Notes: generated by a model from the sequence alone, not told the origin. A stretch of 7,048 bases of DNA from Promethearchaeota archaeon (GCA_030668025.1 DAOUUT010000197.1:1-7048), one strand, 5' to 3'. Shown: positions 1-6,388, numbered from the stretch's first letter. A program made the numbers and translations.

Positions 1-10
1 AGGCCGTTAT

Positions 11-43
11 ATATTAATAAATTTTTAATTAATATTAATAAAT
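11..43. repeat. 12-bp direct repeat with central palindrome upstream of the ArsR-type gene
   Basis: ATATTAATAAAT occurs at 11-22 and again at 32-43, exactly 21 bp apart, which is two helical turns. Between and overlapping the copies, 28-39 reads ATTAATATTAAT, a perfect 12-bp palindrome. ArsR-family dimers usually bind AT-rich inverted repeats at their own promoter, so this could be an autoregulatory operator just upstream of the TATA-like box. The region is almost pure A/T, so chance repeats are likely and the assignment is weak. Confidence 0.3.
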
Positions 44-55
44 CATTAAAAATAT

Positions 56-67
56 CTTTAAAAGCGA
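56..67 (+). promoter_or_regulatory. Candidate TATA box for the ArsR-GTPase-kinase unit
   Basis: CTTTAAAAGCGA lies about 45 nt before the ATG of the ArsR-type gene. TTTAAAAG resembles an archaeal TATA box. A box centred near 60 would place transcription start around 85-90, leaving a leader of about 20 nt that contains a weak AGGA at 95-98. The 10-mer TTAAAAGCGA (58-67) recurs at 4270-4279 upstream of the oxidoreductase gene. The call rests on motif and spacing only. Confidence 0.4.
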
Positions 68-107
68 TTAAAATCAATATACCTAAAATACAATAGGATA
101 TTATTAA

Positions 108-443
108 ATGAGTGAAAGTAAAATAGAATTTATTGAGTTTTTAAGAGTTTTAGCAGATCAGACTCGATTGGATATACTAGATTTATTACGATATGAGAAA
201 AAGACTTCTTCTGAAATTCAAACAACCTTAGACAAGTCTCAATCTACGATTTCTCAACACTTAAAAGCTCTAAGTAACAAAAATCTCATTATTTTTGATA
301 AAATTAATAATGTTAAATCCTATAAAATTAAAAATCCAAATATATTTAGGCTCTTAGAAGAAATTAAATCATTTGTTGTAAAAATTAATCAAGAAAAACT
401 CAAAGACTTGAGAGATTTAGATGTTATAGATACATTATCATGA
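108..443 (+). CDS. ArsR-family winged helix-turn-helix transcriptional regulator (no metal-site cysteines)
   Basis: This is a cytoplasmic DNA-binding regulator of 111 residues, the usual size for the ArsR/SmtB family. The family opening motif LADQTRLDILDLL is at residues 15-27. The helix-turn-helix is at about 34-55 (SSEIQTTLDKSQSTISQHLKAL), where the SQSTISQHLKAL recognition helix is typical. A beta-wing follows at about 60-75. The protein ends in a charged helix. It contains no cysteine and only one histidine, which lies in the recognition helix, so the classical metal and redox sites of ArsR, SmtB and CadC are absent. Its effector is therefore unknown: a metabolite, a protein partner, or none. 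The ATG at 108 is preceded by a weak AGGA and leaves a complete N-terminal helix. It is the first gene of a tight same-strand series with the GTPase (27-nt gap) and the kinase, and probably controls that unit. Confidence 0.9.
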   Translation: MSESKIEFIEFLRVLADQTRLDILDLLRYEKKTSSEIQTTLDKSQSTISQHLKALSNKNLIIFDKINNVKSYKIKNPNIFRLLEEIKSFVVKINQEKLKDLRDLDVIDTLS

Positions 444-470
444 TTATTCTATTTTTAATCCCTTATTTAA

Positions 471-1022
471 ATGAGTAAAGCGATGAGAGATAACACCACA
501 ATCAACGCAAAAAAAGTATTAATCATGGGTTTAGACAATTCCGGTAAAACATCTATCGTATTATGTTTGAAGGGAGTGAAGGATCTTTCATCGTTTTCCT
601 CGTTAAATCCTACGAGAGGGTTTAAAATCAATAAATTCCAAGCGTTAGGCTCAGAATATAGTATCTGGGATTTTGGTGGGCAAGAACAATCTCGAGAGGG
701 TTATTTAAGCGACTTTCAAAACCACATAAAAAAAACCAATAAGTTTATTTATGTTTTAGACATCCAAGATCAGGAGCGGTTTGATATTTCGTTAGACTAC
801 TTAGTTAAAATCGTTATCCTATTAAAGAAATATAAAGTAAACATTGATTTTTCTATATTTTTACATAAATACGATCCAGATTTGGAATTTACAAATAAAG
901 AATTTAACGATAAAGTCGTTCCTAATTTAATCAGAAATATAAAAGAATTAATTCCAAAAGATTTTATTTACCAAATTTACAAAACATCGATTTATACTGT
1001 TTTTCAAAAATTGGGAATATAA
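471..1022 (+). CDS. Arf/Rag-like small GTPase, stand-alone G domain
   Basis: This is a Ras-superfamily GTP-binding switch of 183 residues with all five G motifs visible. G1 is GLDNSGKT (20-27), an Arf-type P-loop. The switch I threonine is T48 in NPTRGF. G3 is WDFGGQE (66-72) with the catalytic-type Q71. G4 is HKYD in FLHKYDPDL. G5 is KTSIY near the C-terminus. The HKxD form of G4, the FIYVLDIQDQERF strand and loop, and the TSI form of G5 are features of Rag/Gtr GTPases, whereas GLDNSGKT is an Arf feature. Rag proteins are about 300 residues with a C-terminal roadblock domain. Here the protein stops right after the G domain, and only 26 nt remain before the kinase. There is no Gly2 for myristoylation, no N-terminal amphipathic helix and no C-terminal prenylation cysteine, so membrane recruitment would need a partner. 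No Shine-Dalgarno sequence is seen. A second in-frame ATG at 483 would remove only four residues. Confidence 0.93.
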   Translation: MSKAMRDNTTINAKKVLIMGLDNSGKTSIVLCLKGVKDLSSFSSLNPTRGFKINKFQALGSEYSIWDFGGQEQSREGYLSDFQNHIKKTNKFIYVLDIQDQERFDISLDYLVKIVILLKKYKVNIDFSIFLHKYDPDLEFTNKEFNDKVVPNLIRNIKELIPKDFIYQIYKTSIYTVFQKLGI

Positions 1023-1034
1023 AAAAGAAGAAAA

Positions 1035-1051
1035 GGAAGGGATATATTTTG
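1035..1051 (+). promoter_or_regulatory. Shine-Dalgarno sequence that decides a TTG start for the histidine kinase
   Basis: GGAAGGG at 1035-1041 lies 7 nt before a TTG at 1049-1051. The first in-frame ATG is far inside the membrane region, after two predicted transmembrane segments, so it cannot be the start. The ribosome-binding site supports TTG initiation and a 739-residue protein. Confidence 0.75.
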
Positions 1052-3268
1052 TTTAACAAAGAGAACGATTCAGAAGCATCGATAAAACGGCGTGATTCAA
1101 TTGAATATCTAATACTAATAGTAGGGTTATTTCTTACTTATTTAGCAAGTCTCTACAGTTTCTTACTTTTTCATTCTATTATAGAAGTATTTAGTATTGT
1201 TATTGGAGGAGGTGTTTTTCTTATTGGCTGGCACTCAAGAAAATATATGAATAGCTCCTTCTTTTTGATATTAGGTGTTTCTTTTCTCTTCATAAGTGTA
1301 ATAGATTTAATTCACACCTTAGCTTACTCAGGAATGGGCGTATTCCTTGAATTTGATGCGAATCTTCCGACGCAATTATGGATTGTAGCCAGATATTGGC
1401 AAGCGCTCTCTTATTTATTTGCTACTTTGTTCATTAAAAAAAAGATTAAAACTAATTATTTATTCGTAGGCTATATAATTATAATTGTTATTTTGTTTAT
1501 CATCATATTTCAAGGTTTCTTCCCTGTATGTTATATCGAAGGTTCGGGGCTAACTCCTTTTAAAATAATTAGTGAATACGCAATTGACACAATTCTTTTA
1601 GTTACATTAATAGCGTTATACAAGCATAAAGACGAGTTTGCTGAGAAAATATTTCTTTTAATTGTAATATCCATTATTGCTACAATGATTTCAGAATTGG
1701 CGTTTACTTTCTATATTAGTGTATTTGGTTTCTCAAATTTTATTGGTCACATTTTTAAAGTAATTGCCTTTTTCTTCGTCTACAAGGCAATAATCGAATT
1801 GGGTATAGAAACCCCCTTTGATTTATTATTTAGAAAGTTGAAGCTGAGCGAGGAATCTTCGATTGAAAAAGCGAATCAATTAGAACAAGCATACTCTGAA
1901 TTTAACCAAATGTTCAACGCATCTCTACCATTAAGGGTAATCAGTAATGACTGCGAAATCTTAAGCGTTAACGAGACATACGCTTCTCTTTTCCGCTTAT
2001 CCAAAGAAGAGCTTGTAGGTAAAAAATGTTACGACCTTCAATTGGGGTACGAACATCGATGTAATACCGAAATATGTTCAAGGAATCAAATTCGAGGAGG
2101 AAAAGACCATTATGAATACGAATTAGTTACAAAATTCGATGACGGTACTAAAATTATTAGTCTTGTAAGAACAGTTCCTCATAAAAACACGAATGGCGAA
2201 TTTATTGGAATTATACAAAATTTTACTAATATTACTGAGCGTAAGAGCGCACAAGAAAAAATTGCGGATATGGCAAGATTTCCATTGGAAAATCCTAACC
2301 CCACATTAAGAGTAAGTAAAAAATATATTCTTTTGGCAAATAAAGTGAGTCAAGAGTTATTCTTAATCGGAGAAGGGAGTAAAATCCCTAAGGTATTACA
2401 AGAACATGTCAATAAGTCCTTTTCTGAGGACCTAAATTTAGAAATAGAGTTGAACTTTGAAGATCAAATTTATACTCTTTTCATTGTACCATTGAAAGAT
2501 AGGGGATATGCAAATATTTATGGTATGAATATATCTGCTCGGAAAAAAGCTGAAAAAAGATTAGAGCGCTTTGTTTCAACAGTATCGCATGAATTGCGAA
2601 CACCAATTTCAGTTTTGATTATGTCGCTTGATTTTTTAGATAATTATTCCAATAAAGTTACTCCAGAAGTATATAATAAATTACAAGAAGGAATCAAAAG
2701 AAACATTTATCTTCTAAAAGAATTAACTGACGATATTTTAACGCTATCAAGAATAGATGAGCGTAAAACAAAATTAAAGTGGGAAGAATATAATCCACTT
2801 ACTATTATTGATGATATATTAACTTTAATGGAGCCTATAGGAAATGCGAAAAATATTACTTTTAACATAGTTGTAGATAAAAACATTAAATTATATGGGG
2901 ATATAACAAAAATTGACCAAATTTTTCGTATTTTTATCGATAACGCCCTAAAATATTCAAGAGAGAGTAATAAAATAGAGATTAGAGCTATTAATCATTA
3001 CAAAGGGAAATACAACATAGATGAAAAAGAAGGCGTTTTATTTCAAATTAAAGATTATGGAGTAGGAATTTCAGAAGAAGATTTGCCATCTATTTTTGAA
3101 AGATTTTTTAGATCTGAACACGTAAGCGATATTCCAGGTACGGGTTTAGGATTATCTATTGCGAAAGAGTTATTAAATCTTCATAGTGGCGAAGTATGGG
3201 CTCAAAGCGATTATGGTAAAGGATCAACTTTTTCTATTTTTCTGCCGATAATTGAAAAAAGAATATAA
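1049..3268 (+). CDS. MASE3-type membrane sensor histidine kinase with two PAS domains
   Basis: This is an integral-membrane hybrid-free sensor kinase of 739 residues. Residues about 18-253 carry seven or eight hydrophobic segments. They contain the MASE3-like signatures IGWHSRKYM, DLIHTLAYSGMGVF and ANLPTQLWIVARY. A short helical linker (about 258-285) leads into a PAS domain (about 285-395). That domain contains C327, C338 and C343 (C-x10-C-x4-C) and ends at the DIT-like NFTNITERK. A second, shorter PAS-like domain (about 405-500) opens with FPLENPNPTLRVSK. The HisKA H-box is SHELRTP with phospho-acceptor H514. The ATPase has N632 in the N-box, DYGVG at 669-673 and GTGLGLS at 697-703, so the catalytic set is intact. 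No receiver domain is attached, and the next gene supplies one. The TTG start is backed by GGAAGGG. The 26-nt gap after the GTPase gene suggests cotranscription. The MASE3 ligand is not known from sequence. Confidence 0.95.
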   Translation: MFNKENDSEASIKRRDSIEYLILIVGLFLTYLASLYSFLLFHSIIEVFSIVIGGGVFLIGWHSRKYMNSSFFLILGVSFLFISVIDLIHTLAYSGMGVFLEFDANLPTQLWIVARYWQALSYLFATLFIKKKIKTNYLFVGYIIIIVILFIIIFQGFFPVCYIEGSGLTPFKIISEYAIDTILLVTLIALYKHKDEFAEKIFLLIVISIIATMISELAFTFYISVFGFSNFIGHIFKVIAFFFVYKAIIELGIETPFDLLFRKLKLSEESSIEKANQLEQAYSEFNQMFNASLPLRVISNDCEILSVNETYASLFRLSKEELVGKKCYDLQLGYEHRCNTEICSRNQIRGGKDHYEYELVTKFDDGTKIISLVRTVPHKNTNGEFIGIIQNFTNITERKSAQEKIADMARFPLENPNPTLRVSKKYILLANKVSQELFLIGEGSKIPKVLQEHVNKSFSEDLNLEIELNFEDQIYTLFIVPLKDRGYANIYGMNISARKKAEKRLERFVSTVSHELRTPISVLIMSLDFLDNYSNKVTPEVYNKLQEGIKRNIYLLKELTDDILTLSRIDERKTKLKWEEYNPLTIIDDILTLMEPIGNAKNITFNIVVDKNIKLYGDITKIDQIFRIFIDNALKYSRESNKIEIRAINHYKGKYNIDEKEGVLFQIKDYGVGISEEDLPSIFERFFRSEHVSDIPGTGLGLSIAKELLNLHSGEVWAQSDYGKGSTFSIFLPIIEKRI

Positions 3269-3273
3269 GCTAA

Positions 3274-3288
3274 CTTCTCTTTTTTCTA
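3274..3288 (+). terminator. Possible pyrimidine-tract terminator after the kinase gene
   Basis: A run reading CTTCTCTTTTTTCTA follows the kinase stop codon by 5 nt. Archaeal termination often needs only a T-rich tract on the coding strand without a hairpin. If active, it would separate or attenuate transcription between kinase and response regulator. The AT-rich stretch at 3301-3310 could then act as a TATA element for a nearly leaderless regulator transcript. This is weak evidence. Confidence 0.3.
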
Positions 3289-3332
3289 TCCTAATAGATA
3301 ATTAAAATAACATAAATTCAGTTAAATTTGAT

Positions 3333-4229
3333 TTGAAGCCTCTAATTCTTGTTGTTGAGGATAATGTTGATTTGTTGTACAATTTAAATTTATTGTTAGA
3401 ATCGAACAATTATAATACAATTACGGCGAAAAACGGAAAAGTAGCTCTAGAAATTCTTTCGAAACTTGAACAGGTTCCGGATATTATCGTTAGCGATATA
3501 ATGATGCCTGAAATGGATGGTTATGAATTTTTCAGAACGGTATCTAATGAACCAAGATGGAATCGAATTCCTTTCGTTTTTCTTTCTGCACGCACTACTC
3601 CTAAAGAGATTAGGCTTGGAAAGTTGCTAGGAGTAGATGATTATTTAACAAAACCTTTTGACGAAAAAGACTTGTTAGCTATAATATCTGGTAAAATTAC
3701 CCGTATTAATAGAATTAACGCTTTAAACACCAAAATTGGGGAAGTTTTTTCAACTATGGATATCGAAATGAAGATGCCAGCTACTATAGGGCAAAGAGAA
3801 TATATTTGCTTATTACTAACGTTTTGGAACGATAAGTTTGGTCCTAAATTAAATTGCTATTACCCTGAAGAAAAAGATTTTTCCGTATCCTTAGAAGATG
3901 TTTCAACCCAATTGTTTACGGTAGCAACTTCCATTTATGGTCACGACAAAATAACTAAAGCTGAAAGTGTTTTATTAAATATTGAAAATTTAAATAGTCG
4001 TGGATATCTTTTTTTTGATTCGTATCCTGATAAAGAAGAAAGGTTTGGAGAAAAACAATACATGATTGCAGTTATTGCTCCATTAATTAACTATTTTCAC
4101 ACTTTAAAGATTAAAGATGTTTTTACTGATTTATCTGATAAGATTAAAAAAAGATTGAATTGGAACATCGAGGAATATTGGAAAAGAATTTACGATATTT
4201 TATTGATAGAAACAACATTAATAGAATAG
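3333..4229 (+). CDS. Response regulator: REC domain fused to a longin-like output domain
   Basis: This 298-residue protein is the likely phosphorylation partner of the upstream kinase. The receiver domain (about 3-118) has the acidic pair E9/D10, phospho-acceptor D55 in VSDIMMPEMDG, switch S85 in FLSARTT, and K107 in LTKPFD. A linker (about 120-155) leads to a C-terminal domain (about 156-298). That domain has no helix-turn-helix and no enzyme motif. Its predicted order is a hairpin built on ICLLLTFWNDKFGPKLNCYY, a helix (about 186-202), strands around 213-218, 224-230 and 242-252, then two helices (about 258-275 and 278-291). This matches the beta-beta-alpha-beta-beta-beta-alpha-alpha order of longin folds, and the KFGPK turn resembles such Asgard proteins. 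Output is therefore probably protein binding, possibly to a small GTPase. TTG is the only suitable start: it puts KPLILVVEDN at the N-terminus, and an in-frame stop lies 30 nt upstream. No Shine-Dalgarno sequence is visible. Confidence 0.9.
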   Translation: MKPLILVVEDNVDLLYNLNLLLESNNYNTITAKNGKVALEILSKLEQVPDIIVSDIMMPEMDGYEFFRTVSNEPRWNRIPFVFLSARTTPKEIRLGKLLGVDDYLTKPFDEKDLLAIISGKITRINRINALNTKIGEVFSTMDIEMKMPATIGQREYICLLLTFWNDKFGPKLNCYYPEEKDFSVSLEDVSTQLFTVATSIYGHDKITKAESVLLNIENLNSRGYLFFDSYPDKEERFGEKQYMIAVIAPLINYFHTLKIKDVFTDLSDKIKKRLNWNIEEYWKRIYDILLIETTLIE

Positions 4230-4238
4230 TAAAAAAAA

Positions 4239-4276
4239 TTCTTTAACTACTTTTAAATATTTAATTTGCTTAAAAG
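4239..4276 (+). terminator. T-rich tract and inverted repeat after the response regulator gene
   Basis: Just downstream of the regulator stop codon lies TTCTTTAACTACTTTT. It is followed by an inverted repeat with arms CTTTTAA (4250-4256) and TTAAAAG (4270-4276) around a 13-nt loop, and a perfect 12-bp palindrome TTAAATATTTAA at 4253-4264. It could end the upstream transcript or act as an operator for the oxidoreductase. The base bias makes chance palindromes likely, so this is only a candidate. Confidence 0.3.
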
Positions 4277-4302
4277 CGAAACAAATCTGTTTTATCAAAT
4301 AA

Positions 4303-4313
4303 TTTATATTTAT
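4303..4313 (+). promoter_or_regulatory. Candidate TATA box for the aldehyde oxidoreductase gene
   Basis: TTTATATTTAT lies about 55 nt before the ATG, in the 135-nt gap following the regulator gene. It fits an archaeal TATA box giving a leader of about 30 nt that contains the GAGGT ribosome-binding site. The size of the gap supports a separate promoter for this gene. A second candidate is the CTTAAAAGCGA element at 4269-4279. Confidence 0.4.
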
Positions 4314-4353
4314 GAATAATAAATTTTTAGAATAATCAAAATTTTATTAAATA

Positions 4354-4358
4354 GAGGT
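4354..4358 (+). promoter_or_regulatory. Shine-Dalgarno sequence of the oxidoreductase gene
   Basis: GAGGT is 6 nt upstream of the ATG at 4365 and supports that start. The encoded MKFGYSGKILRVNL opening is where proteins of this family normally begin. Confidence 0.7.
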
Positions 4359-4364
4359 TTAAAG

Positions 4365-6227
4365 ATGAAATTTGGCTATAGTGGTAAAATATTAAGAGTT
4401 AATTTATCAAATGATAAGATTAGCGTAGAAAATCCCGAAGAAATATTCTATAGGAAATATATTGGTGGAGAGGGTTTTGTTGCGTATTATCTCCTAAAAG
4501 AATTAAAACCTAACACAGATCCTCTTGGTCGCGAAAACAAGTTAGTTTTTGCTACAGGGCCTATAACGGGCGTATCTATTGCAGGAGCGGGAAGAAATAG
4601 TATTGGTGCAAAATCACCCTTAACAAATGGATTTGGTGAAGCTGAAGTGGGCGGATATTGGGGGCCAGAGTTGAAAAAAGCTGGTTTCGATGCAATTATC
4701 ATTGAGGGAAAAGCAAAAAGCCCAATTTTTATTTGGATAAAAGATGGAAATGTAGAAATAAGAGACGCTAGTCATATTTGGGGAAAAACAACCGGTGAAG
4801 CTCAAAAAATAATAAAAGAAGAATTAGACGATAAACTTGTGCATATAAGTCAGATTGGCCCAGGAGGCGAAAATCTGGTTCGGTATGCGTGTGTGATAAA
4901 TGATCTTCGTAGCGCTGCGGGTCGAACGGGTATGGGGGCCGTCATGGGTTCTAAAAACCTTAAAGCCGTAGTTGTAAGAGGAAATAAGAGACCTAAAGTG
5001 GCTAACAAGGAAAAATTAAGAGAATTAAGGAATTCTTTTAGTAATGACTACTTGAAATATTATAAAGAATATTTTTCACATGGAACTGGTGGAGGTACAA
5101 TTGAAATGTTTGCCTCTATGGGGAACCTTCCGACTCGCAATTTTAAAGCAGGAGGAATTAGTAGCGCAAAAGCTCTAGACCCAAAAATTAACAAGGAAGA
5201 AATTGATCTCAAAATGGAAACATGTTTTGCGTGTCCAATTAAATGCAAAAAAGTTGTACAAATTAAAGAACCGTGGGTCGTAGATCCAGAATATGGTGGT
5301 CCAGAATACGAGACGCTTGCTGCTTTCGGCTCTAATTGTGGAATTTACGACCTTAAAGCAGTGTGTAAGGCTAATGAACTTTGTAATAAGTACTCAATTG
5401 ATACGATCTCTACTGGTATGAGCATTAGTTTTGCCATGGAGTGCTTTGAAAATAATATTTTAAACGAGTCCGATACGGGAGGGATAATTTTAAAGTTTGG
5501 TAATTCAAAAGCCATGATTCAAATGATTGAAAAAATTGCTAAGAGAGAAGGTTTAGGAAACATTTTGGCTGAGGGCGTAAAAAGAGCCGCCGAAAAAATT
5601 CAAAACGGAGCGCAAGAATTCGCCATCCATGTGAAGGGTCAAGAACTTCCGATGCACGAGCCACGTTTAAAACAAGGATTGGGGCTCGGATACACGATCT
5701 CACCAACAGGAGCAGAACACATGCATAATCTACACGATACAGTTATTGCAAATGAAGGGTCGATTGCTAAGTTTAATACATTTGGAATTTTTACACCACT
5801 CCGACTTGACGATTTAAGTGCAAAAAAGGTACGAGCCTTAATATACCAGATGAATTGGTGTGCTTTAGGTAATGCTCTCGTAATGTGTTGTTTTGTGCCG
5901 TGGAGTCCATTTGAGTTAACAGAAATAGTTAGAGCAGTTACTGGTTGGAATACATCAACTTTCGAATTGATGAAAGTAGGCGAGCGAATAATGAATATGA
6001 CCCGAATATTTAACTTAAGAGAGGGATTTACGAGTGAAGACGATCGTTTACCAGATAGATTTTTCCAACCTCACACTTCAGGAGCTCTAGCTGAAACACC
6101 TATCGATTTAGAAAATTTTATTGAAGCCAAAAAAATCTACTACGAAATGATGGGCTGGAACAAAAATGGCGTTCCTTCAAAAATAAAATTGGATGAACTC
6201 GATATTAGTTGGGTCAATAGCTATTAA
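4365..6227 (+). CDS. Aldehyde:ferredoxin oxidoreductase family protein (tungsten enzyme)
   Basis: This is a cytoplasmic oxidoreductase of 620 residues, full length for the AOR family. These enzymes oxidise aldehydes to acids at a tungsten bis-pyranopterin centre and pass electrons through a [4Fe-4S] cluster to ferredoxin. The N-terminal domain (about 5-207) has the family blocks GRNSIGAKSPLTNGFGEAE and AAGRTGMGAVMGSKNLKA. The catalytic domains (about 220-610) carry the cluster ligands C287-x2-C290-x3-C294 and a probable fourth ligand at C508 (in VMCCF). They also carry the GPEYET block (312-317) and histidines around GAEHMHNLHD (449-458), near the active-site histidine of characterised enzymes. 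Whether it is AOR, FOR, GAPOR or an uncharacterised branch cannot be decided by eye, so no gene symbol is given. No pterin-synthesis or partner subunit gene lies beside it. Signalling genes flank it on both sides. Confidence 0.95.
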   Translation: MKFGYSGKILRVNLSNDKISVENPEEIFYRKYIGGEGFVAYYLLKELKPNTDPLGRENKLVFATGPITGVSIAGAGRNSIGAKSPLTNGFGEAEVGGYWGPELKKAGFDAIIIEGKAKSPIFIWIKDGNVEIRDASHIWGKTTGEAQKIIKEELDDKLVHISQIGPGGENLVRYACVINDLRSAAGRTGMGAVMGSKNLKAVVVRGNKRPKVANKEKLRELRNSFSNDYLKYYKEYFSHGTGGGTIEMFASMGNLPTRNFKAGGISSAKALDPKINKEEIDLKMETCFACPIKCKKVVQIKEPWVVDPEYGGPEYETLAAFGSNCGIYDLKAVCKANELCNKYSIDTISTGMSISFAMECFENNILNESDTGGIILKFGNSKAMIQMIEKIAKREGLGNILAEGVKRAAEKIQNGAQEFAIHVKGQELPMHEPRLKQGLGLGYTISPTGAEHMHNLHDTVIANEGSIAKFNTFGIFTPLRLDDLSAKKVRALIYQMNWCALGNALVMCCFVPWSPFELTEIVRAVTGWNTSTFELMKVGERIMNMTRIFNLREGFTSEDDRLPDRFFQPHTSGALAETPIDLENFIEAKKIYYEMMGWNKNGVPSKIKLDELDISWVNSY

Positions 6228-6244
6228 ATAAATAAAACTCATAA

Positions 6245-6265
6245 TCTTTTCTACTCTCTAATTTT
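6245..6265 (+). terminator. Pyrimidine-rich terminator candidate after the oxidoreductase
   Basis: About 18 nt after the oxidoreductase stop codon comes a run of mostly T and C, TCTTTTCTACTCTCTAATTT. It is like the tract that follows the kinase gene at 3274-3288. No stable hairpin accompanies it. Its placement and the following new promoter region fit archaeal T-tract termination. Confidence 0.4.
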
Positions 6266-6328
6266 AAAAATGAAATTTATCTTATTTATATGTATTAATA
6301 ATACGAAAAAAACCTAATATTATACTAA

Positions 6329-6338
6329 TATATAAATA
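6329..6338 (+). promoter_or_regulatory. TATA box for the last PAS-domain gene
   Basis: TATATAAATA is a near-ideal archaeal TATA sequence. It would set transcription start near 6360 and give a leader of about 60 nt holding the inverted repeat at 6367-6388 and the GGAGG ribosome-binding site. The rest of the 196-nt gap (6228-6423) shows no gene. Confidence 0.5.
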
Positions 6339-6366
6339 AAAGAAAGCTTCACTAGTAATTGAAGAG

Positions 6367-6388
6367 TAATCACTAAATTTAGGGATTA
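6367..6388. promoter_or_regulatory. 22-bp near-perfect inverted repeat (operator or leader hairpin)
   Basis: The left arm TAATCACTAAA and right arm TTTAGGGATTA are complementary at 10 of 11 positions, with no spacer. The core CTAAATTTAG is perfect over 10 bp, and the only mismatch is position 6372 against 6383. The element sits just downstream of the expected transcription start and 23 nt before the ribosome-binding site. That location suits a repressor operator bound by a homodimer, or an RNA hairpin. It contains G and C at matched positions, so it is less easily explained by AT richness than the other palindromes here. Confidence 0.5.

Noticed and set aside
1..17. Possible last codons of an upstream gene (reading GCC GTT ATA TAT TAA)
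   Set aside because: Four codons before a stop cannot be told from chance, and nothing else supports a gene end.
852..882. HKYD instead of NKxD taken as a decayed, non-binding G4 motif
   Set aside because: Active Rag/Gtr GTPases use an HKxD motif at this place, and all other G motifs here are intact.
1000..1048. Frameshift that might have removed a roadblock domain from the GTPase
   Set aside because: Only 26 nt lie between its stop and the well-supported kinase start, so there is no room for a lost domain. The G domain itself is complete.
4487..5248. Three short open frames on the minus strand inside the oxidoreductase gene (4487-4702, 4620-4805, 5060-5248)
   Set aside because: They lie wholly within a clearly coding gene on the other strand, overlap one another, and show no recognisable motif or ribosome-binding site.
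6347..6364. Small hairpin CTTCA...TGAAG before the last gene
   Set aside because: The stem is only 5 bp with an 8-nt loop, and it straddles the expected transcription start. It is well within chance.
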